19,851 nucleotides of DNA from Alistipes sp. (GTDB lineage: Bacteria; Bacteroidota; Bacteroidia; Bacteroidales; Rikenellaceae): NCBI GenBank assembly GCA_017561105.1, contig JAFZDR010000025.1:1-19851 (forward strand). Direction: 5' to 3'. The notes beneath the pieces are model-generated. The model did not search any database and was not told where the DNA came from. It saw only the letters and a program-made list of their open reading frames with translations. A program made the translations under genes and the position numbers. This document shows, one piece after another, positions 15,343-19,851 of this stretch. The number at the start of each line of letters is the position of its first letter. The stretch's first letter is position 1.

Positions 15343-16629
15343 ATGAGCGAGAAAAAACTCCGTTTCGAGACATTGCAGATTCACGGGGGTTATGCACCTG
15401 ATCACACCCTTTCGCGCGGTTTGGCTATCTACCCTACCGCTGCTTACCACTTCAAGACATGCGACTATGCGGCAAACCTCTTCGAGTTGAGCGAGGCCGG
15501 CAATATATATACACGAATTCACAACCCGACAACCGCAAACTACGAGAATCGCGTAGCTGCGTTGTATGGCGGTGTAGGCGCTTTAGCAACATCGTCGGGT
15601 ATGTCGTCGATTTTACTTACCGTTACAGCTTTGGCTAAGGCGGGCGATAATATCGTAACTTCGCCTTATGTATATGGCGGAACCCACAATCAGTTCTCGA
15701 TTTCGTTGCGCAACCTCGGCGTTGAGGTGCGCTTTGCGAAGGATGCTTCACCTGAGGCTATCGAGGCGTTGATCGACGAGAAGACTCGCTTCGTATTCGT
15801 GGAGTCGATGTCAAATCCGGGCTGTATCGTTGCCGACATGGAGGCGTTGGCTAAGATTGCACACTCGCACAATATGCCACTTGTTGTGGACAACACATTC
15901 GGTGCTTGCGGATACCTCTGCAACCCATTCGATTGGGGTGCGGATATCATCTGCGACTCGGCTACAAAGTGGATTAACGGTCACGGCACAGCTATGGGCG
16001 GCATCATCGTCGATGGCGGTACATTCGATTGGGGCAATGGTCGCTATCCTGAGATTGACGGACCGTCGGAGGGTTACCACGGCTTGAACTTGTGGAAGAC
16101 CTTCGGCAATCAGGCATTTATCGTGAAGTGCCGCGTAGATGGCTTGCGTGACTTCGGTTGCTGTCCTTCGCCATTCGACACCTACTTGATGATGCTCGGT
16201 CTTGAGACCCTCTCGTTGCGCGTACGCCACGAGGCTGAGTCTACCGCTAAGTTGGCAGAGTTCTTCCGCTCAAACAAGAATGTTAAGTCGGTGAGCTATG
16301 TAGGCTTCGAGGATAACCCAAGCTACGAGTTGGCTCAGAAATACTTCCGCAATGGTGCAGCATGCGTTATCTCGGTAGAGTTAGAGGGCACCTTGGAGGG
16401 CACAGTTCGCTTTGTCGAGGGATTGAAGTTGGCTGCCAATATGACTATGATTGGCGACTCGATCACCGTGGTTACTCACCCTGCATCAACAACCCACAAG
16501 CAGTTGAGCGACGATGCAAAGGTGCGTGCGGGTATTGCACCAACCTTGCTCCGTATCTCGGCAGGCTTGGAGGCTGTAGAGGATATTATCGAGGACTTCG
16601 AAGCAGGCTTCCAGAGAATGGAAGAGTAA
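15343..16629 (+). CDS. metY: O-acetylhomoserine sulfhydrylase (MetY), PLP-dependent
   Basis: A 428-residue cytosolic enzyme of the Cys/Met-metabolism PLP family, predicted to make homocysteine from O-acetylhomoserine and sulfide. PLP-binding landmarks: IYTRIHNPT (55-63) contributing Tyr and Arg to the neighbouring subunit's phosphate site, VDNTFGA with Asp183, and SATKWINGHG with Schiff-base Lys209. Length (about 430) and the GTAMGGIIVDGG stretch favour O-acetylhomoserine sulfhydrylase over cystathionine gamma-synthase (about 380-400). The adjacent metX, which would supply the substrate, supports this. First gene of the methionine run; 143 bases of repeats separate it from metX. Confidence 0.9.
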   Translation: MSEKKLRFETLQIHGGYAPDHTLSRGLAIYPTAAYHFKTCDYAANLFELSEAGNIYTRIHNPTTANYENRVAALYGGVGALATSSGMSSILLTVTALAKAGDNIVTSPYVYGGTHNQFSISLRNLGVEVRFAKDASPEAIEALIDEKTRFVFVESMSNPGCIVADMEALAKIAHSHNMPLVVDNTFGACGYLCNPFDWGADIICDSATKWINGHGTAMGGIIVDGGTFDWGNGRYPEIDGPSEGYHGLNLWKTFGNQAFIVKCRVDGLRDFGCCPSPFDTYLMMLGLETLSLRVRHEAESTAKLAEFFRSNKNVKSVSYVGFEDNPSYELAQKYFRNGAACVISVELEGTLEGTVRFVEGLKLAANMTMIGDSITVVTHPASTTHKQLSDDAKVRAGIAPTLLRISAGLEAVEDIIEDFEAGFQRMEE

Positions 16630-16633
16630 AATG

Positions 16634-16682
16634 CAAAATTCAGAATTCAAAATGCAAAATTAGCGAATGGCTAATGGCCACC
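16634..16682. repeat. Degenerate heptamer array between metY and metX
   Basis: Seven successive 7-mers from 16634: CAAAATT, CAGAATT, CAAAATG, CAAAATT, AGCGAAT, GGCTAAT, GGCCACC. The first four are near-identical and the rest grade into the AATGGC type. The 13-mer at 16666-16678 is identical, in reverse orientation, to 6087-6099. The array starts 5 bases after the metY stop. Confidence 0.65.
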
Positions 16683-16772
16683 GCTGCGATTAAGCCGAGT
16701 GCAGAGGCTGCTTGCAGACTATGTAGAGGCAGAGCAGTGAAGACTGAAAGTCAACAGCTAATGGCTAACAAT
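16683..16772. other. Remainder of the metY-metX gap, no clear gene
   Basis: The stretch is rich in purine words sharing AGAGGC (twice, around 16700-16730) and a small GACT-GAA-AGTC hairpin near 16743-16753. It ends with GCTAATG, GCTAACA, again of heptamer type, just before the metX start. The metX frame stays open through it, but the translated product does not resemble any MetX N-terminus. Compared with its tightly spaced neighbours, the 143-base gap looks like an insertion of repeat material into an operon. Confidence 0.35.
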
Positions 16773-17789
16773 ATGGCTAAATTTTTTCACGATACAACGC
16801 CTTTGCACCTGGAGTCGGGCGAGATGTTACCCGAGGTAACAATCGCATACGACACCTATGGAGAGCGCAACGAGGATGACTCGAACATCATCTGGGTATG
16901 TCACGCCCTGACCGCATCGTCGGATGTGGAGTCGTGGTGGCCAGAGATGATTGGCGAGGGTAAGTTGCTCGATGCGTCGCGCTACTTTATCATCTGCGCA
17001 AACTTCCTCGGCTCGCACTATGGCACGACAGGTCCACTCTCGATTAACCCCGCTACGGGAGAGAAGTGGTATGGCGACTTCCCGAAGGTTACCGTGCGCG
17101 ATATGGCAGAGTGCCACCTCCGTTTGGCGGAACACCTCGGCATCAAGCGCGTAAAGCTCCTTATCGGTAGTTCGATTGGCGGTTTCCAATGTTTGGAGAT
17201 GATCCTTGCAAATCCCGATTTGGCAGAGAACTTGGTATTGATTGCTACGGGAGCGACTACAACCCCTTGGATCTCGGCATTCAACGAGTCGCAGCGTTGG
17301 ATTTTGGAGAACGACCCAACCTTTGGCGAGCGTCGCGACGATGCAGGCGAGTCGGGTATGGCAGCAGCACGCAGTGTGGCATTGTTGAGCTACCGCGGTG
17401 GCCCGGCATACTGCCTTACACAGCAGGACAACGAGGAGTTGAAGGGTGATCTCTTCAAGCGTCGCGTTCACTCGTACCAGCGCTACCAGGGCGAGAAGTT
17501 GCGCCGTCGATTTAACGCCTACTCGTACGCTTCGGTTTCGTATGCTGTCGATTCGCACGATATCGGTCGCGGTCGCGGTGGCGTAGAGAAGGCCTTGGCG
17601 TCGATTAAGTGTCGCACCTTTGTAGTGGGCATCACAAGCGACATCCTCTTCACCGAGGTGGAGAATCACTACTTGGCAGACAACATCAAGGGAGCACACT
17701 ACCACTTGATCGACTCGTCGTTTGGTCACGACGGCTTCCTCGTGGAGGCAGAGTCACTGAATAAACTCATTTTGGAATTTATAAACTAA
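16773..17789 (+). CDS. metX: Homoserine O-acetyltransferase (MetX)
   Basis: A 338-residue cytosolic alpha/beta-hydrolase that acylates homoserine, most likely with acetyl-CoA. The oxyanion region HALTASSDV is at 44-52, the nucleophile elbow GSSIGG has Ser134, and the triad is completed by Asp290 (GITSDILF) and His319 (FGHDGF). Acetyl versus succinyl specificity cannot be fixed by eye, but a neighbouring MetY fits acetyl. Start choice: the frame is open far upstream, and an ATG at 16761 (MANN) is also possible. I prefer 16773 (MAKFFHDT) because 16761 lies in heptamer-type repeat sequence. Hom starts 9 bases after its stop, so the two are co-transcribed. Confidence 0.9.
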   Translation: MAKFFHDTTPLHLESGEMLPEVTIAYDTYGERNEDDSNIIWVCHALTASSDVESWWPEMIGEGKLLDASRYFIICANFLGSHYGTTGPLSINPATGEKWYGDFPKVTVRDMAECHLRLAEHLGIKRVKLLIGSSIGGFQCLEMILANPDLAENLVLIATGATTTPWISAFNESQRWILENDPTFGERRDDAGESGMAAARSVALLSYRGGPAYCLTQQDNEELKGDLFKRRVHSYQRYQGEKLRRRFNAYSYASVSYAVDSHDIGRGRGGVEKALASIKCRTFVVGITSDILFTEVENHYLADNIKGAHYHLIDSSFGHDGFLVEAESLNKLILEFIN

Positions 17790-17798
17790 GATAAATAT

Positions 17799-18800
17799 AT
17801 GGCACAGAAACAACTTGTAATTGGTATGTTCGGCTTCGGTAATGTGGGACGCGGTCTTTACGATGTGCTGAACACCATCTCCTCGAACGAGGCGGTAATC
17901 AAGCGTATATGCGTGCGCGACATCACAAAGGAGCGCGGCATAGATGCTGACTTTACCGACAAACCCGACTATATCTTCAACGACAAAGACATCAACCTTA
18001 TCGTGGAGTTGATTGACGATGCAGAGGCTGCATACCACATTGTAAAGCGTGCTTTGCAGAGTGGTCGTTCGGCAGTTTCGGGCAACAAGAAGATGTTGGC
18101 ACACCACCTTCCTGAGTTGATTGAGTTGCAGCAGAAGCACAATGTTGCATTGCTCTACGACGCATCGGCTTGTGGATCAATTCCTGTTATCCGCAACCTC
18201 GAGGAGTACTACGACAACGATCTCCTCGTGTCGGTTAAGGGTATCTTGAATGGTTCGTCGAACTTTATCTTGTCGAAGATTTTTAACGAGAACTACTCTT
18301 ACGATGTGGCTCTTCGCCGTGCGCAGGAGTTGGGATTTGCCGAGAGCGATCCTACACTCGATATCGGTGGCTGGGACTCGCTGTTCAAGCTTATCATCAT
18401 CACCGTACACGCATTCGGTTGCTATGTATCGCCTGAGAAGATCTTTACATACGGTATCTCGACAATGAACGACAACGATATCCGCTTCGCAAACGAGAAG
18501 AAGCGTCGCTACAAGTTGGTTGCACATGTCGAGAAGTTGGATAATGGTAAGATTATTATGAGCGTTATGCCACAGCTCATCTCGCGTGATAAATATATAT
18601 ATAGTGTAGAGGACGAGTTCAACGGCGTAGTTATCAAAGGTAAGTTCTACGACAAGCAGTTTATGTTTGGTCGTGGTGCGGGTGGTCACCCAACCGGCTC
18701 GGCTGTATTGAGCGATATCACCGCCTGCTTCTACAACTACCGTTACGAGTATAAGCGAATGTTCGACCACGCACCTGTTGAGTACACCGACGATGTATAG
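17799..18800 (+). CDS. hom: Homoserine dehydrogenase, cut by an in-frame amber codon
   Basis: Predicted to reduce aspartate semialdehyde to homoserine with NAD(P)H. It is monofunctional, with no aspartokinase domain. The Rossmann GFGNVGRGL is at 12-20, NKKMLAHH at 96-103, the catalytic-domain motif GILNGSSNFIL at 148-158, and ESDPTLDIGGWDSLFKL at 182-198, with the probable catalytic Asp193 and Lys197. GRGAGGHPTGSAVLSD is at 291-306. The ORF stops at residue 333 (TAG, 18798-18800), whereas family members run to about 400. The same frame continues with homologous-looking sequence to 18989. If translated as read, the catalytic core is intact but the C-terminal segment is lost. Co-transcribed with metX (9-base gap). 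Confidence 0.88.
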   Translation: MAQKQLVIGMFGFGNVGRGLYDVLNTISSNEAVIKRICVRDITKERGIDADFTDKPDYIFNDKDINLIVELIDDAEAAYHIVKRALQSGRSAVSGNKKMLAHHLPELIELQQKHNVALLYDASACGSIPVIRNLEEYYDNDLLVSVKGILNGSSNFILSKIFNENYSYDVALRRAQELGFAESDPTLDIGGWDSLFKLIIITVHAFGCYVSPEKIFTYGISTMNDNDIRFANEKKRRYKLVAHVEKLDNGKIIMSVMPQLISRDKYIYSVEDEFNGVVIKGKFYDKQFMFGRGAGGHPTGSAVLSDITACFYNYRYEYKRMFDHAPVEYTDDV

Positions 18801-18989
18801 GTACGAGTATATCTCCGCTACCAGAATACCGAGGATCGTGCGTTGTTCGACTTCGCAAGCATCGAGGAACAGTATATTAGCGACGAGTACCAGTATGTAG
18901 TTGGCCACATCTCGTTGGCTAACTTGCACAAAAATGCTGCACAGATTCGTGAGCGCGATCTCTTTATCGCAGCCTACCCTACAAAGTAG
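18801..18989 (+). pseudogene. hom: C-terminal remainder of hom downstream of the amber codon
   Basis: It is in the same frame as 17799-18800. After the TAG come 62 sense codons and then TAG (18987-18989). The peptide opens VRVYLRYQNTEDRALF, the strand-rich pattern expected of the C-terminal domain of homoserine dehydrogenases, and ends IAAYPTK. Together with the upstream part the full frame would be 396 codons, a normal length for the family. It has no plausible start of its own. Causes could be a nonsense mutation, an assembly or sequencing error, or suppression; see findings. Confidence 0.75.
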
Positions 18990-19016
18990 AGATTTTACCA
19001 AGTTTCTTGACAGAGC

Positions 19017-19851
19017 GTGGCAAATATATCATTTCTGGTTGAGTATTTTCCGGGAGGAGGAGTTGAGCGAGTTATAATGAATCTCGCTCAACCTCTTACC
19101 GAGAAGGGCCACAAGGTTTTCCTCTTTGTGCGCCACTTAACCCGCGAAAATCTACCGAACAATCTCCCTATCGACTATATCGAGTTGCCACACTCGGCGC
19201 GTAGTTCCAAGAACTACCAATTTGTTGTAGATGCCATAAAGGCTCACAACATCGACATCTTCTTCGCACCGGGACGATTTCCTAAATACCTACCCAAATT
19301 GAGGGAGTTGGGTATTTGTAAGTTGGTTTATGTTCTTCACGGTTGTCCATTCTACGAAAAGATGGAGAAGTGGGGAGCAATATCGCACCCTAAGCAGCGC
19401 ACATTGAAGGAGTGGTTCAAGAGGTGGTTTATCAACTATCCGAAGTATAAGTTGGGCTACTACGACCACAAAATGGCAAAGCGCTACGAAACAATCTACA
19501 ACGCAGTCGATGCCTATGGTACTCTCTTTGAGGAGTACGGAAGAATGGTTGCCGAGAAGTTGAATGTTCCGTACGAAGATTCGAAGTGCGTGGTACTCCA
19601 AAATCCGATACCGCAATCCGACAACATAGAGTTAAACAATCCTCGCCAAAAGAGAGTTCTCTTTGTGGGAAGACTCTCCTATTGGGATAAGCGTATAGAT
19701 CGACTGCTCGCAGTGTGGCAACTTGTCCACAACGACTTTCCGGAGTGGAAGCTGTCTATCGTGGGAATTGGAGAGGAGTTGAAGAGTCTGGAACGCATTG
19801 TAGAGAGAGAGAATCTGCCACGAGTGGAGTTTTTAGGTTTTGTGGCCGACC
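19017..19851 (+). CDS. GT4-type glycosyltransferase, 3' end beyond the window
   Basis: At least 278 codons, open to the window end. The N-terminal Rossmann half starts ANISFLVEYFPGGGVERV, the loop typical of GT-B retaining transferases. VLHGCPF and VVLQNPIP follow, then the linker VLFVGRLSYWDKRIDRLL, the start of the Glycos_transf_1 domain (PF00534), and VEFLGFV at the edge. The GTG at 19017 is the only start that keeps the glycine-rich loop; a stop (TGA, 19008-19010) closes the frame upstream, and the next ATG (19077) would delete the loop. It begins 27 bases after the hom frame. Likely role is transfer of a sugar to a cell-envelope glycan; donor and acceptor are unknown. Confidence 0.87.
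   Translation, partial: MANISFLVEYFPGGGVERVIMNLAQPLTEKGHKVFLFVRHLTRENLPNNLPIDYIELPHSARSSKNYQFVVDAIKAHNIDIFFAPGRFPKYLPKLRELGICKLVYVLHGCPFYEKMEKWGAISHPKQRTLKEWFKRWFINYPKYKLGYYDHKMAKRYETIYNAVDAYGTLFEEYGRMVAEKLNVPYEDSKCVVLQNPIPQSDNIELNNPRQKRVLFVGRLSYWDKRIDRLLAVWQLVHNDFPEWKLSIVGIGEELKSLERIVERENLPRVEFLGFVAD

Noticed and set aside
16362..16760. A long N-terminal extension of the metX frame
   Set aside because: It overlaps metY in another frame, runs through the repeat array, and gives sequence unlike any acetyltransferase N-terminus.
18798..18800. Pyrrolysine or a reassigned amber codon
   Set aside because: TAG ends many unrelated genes here at normal lengths, the protein family has no known pyrrolysine, and no pyl gene is present in the window.
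18177..19001. A 274-codon minus-strand frame over the hom 3' half, a candidate reason for the amber codon
   Set aside because: It resembles the other antisense shadows in composition and has no motifs. The sense strand carries clear homoserine dehydrogenase sequence on both sides of the stop.

Overview
The window looks like chromosomal DNA of a Bacteroidota, probably a gut Bacteroidales and perhaps near Alistipes/Rikenellaceae. The phylum is supported by promoters of the type TTTG-N19/20-TAnnTTTG, weak or absent Shine-Dalgarno sequences, a periplasmic and lipoprotein glycan-degrading enzyme set, and family-level resemblance of almost every protein. The genus is an inference only. TAA and TAG both serve as ordinary stop codons.

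Layout. (1) At 71-2783 on the minus strand lies pepP-mqnB-mqnD, with start/stop overlap or 1-nt spacing and a strong terminator at the end. It joins an M24 aminopeptidase to two enzymes of the futalosine menaquinone route. (2) At 2837-4743 on the plus strand, a divergent promoter drives a small secreted DUF1566-like protein and a GH28-like pectin-type hydrolase, closed by a bidirectional terminator. (3) At 4825-8552 on the minus strand are a histidine-acid-phosphatase lipoprotein, a polyprenyl diphosphate synthase 10 nt downstream, and a U32-family protein. The last two are separated by a gap made of 7-bp tandem repeats. (4) At 8649-15230 on the plus strand are a ROK sugar kinase, an SGNH hydrolase, a GH3 lipoprotein, an exported glycerophosphodiester phosphodiesterase and an OPA-family phosphate-ester antiporter, tightly packed from the second gene on and closed by a terminator. 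An 18-bp perfect palindrome sits between the divergent promoters of regions 3 and 4. (5) At 15298-18989 on the plus strand are metY, metX and hom, the branch from aspartate semialdehyde to homocysteine. Another degenerate heptamer array lies between metY and metX. (6) From 19017 to the window end is a GT4-type glycosyltransferase that runs off the edge.

The genes in region 4 suggest one pathway: strip acyl and glycerophosphoryl decorations from a glucan-like substrate, cleave it to glucose, phosphorylate the glucose, and import glycerol-3-phosphate. There is no SusC/SusD pair, so it is not a classical polysaccharide utilisation locus.

The most striking anomaly is an in-frame amber codon (18798-18800) inside hom. 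The frame continues for 62 further codons of homoserine-dehydrogenase-like sequence to a normal stop. Other points worth a second look are the heptamer repeat family in two intergenic gaps and the palindromic operator candidate. No rRNA, tRNA, CRISPR array, insertion sequence or phage gene was seen. No gene-free stretch exceeds 300 bases.
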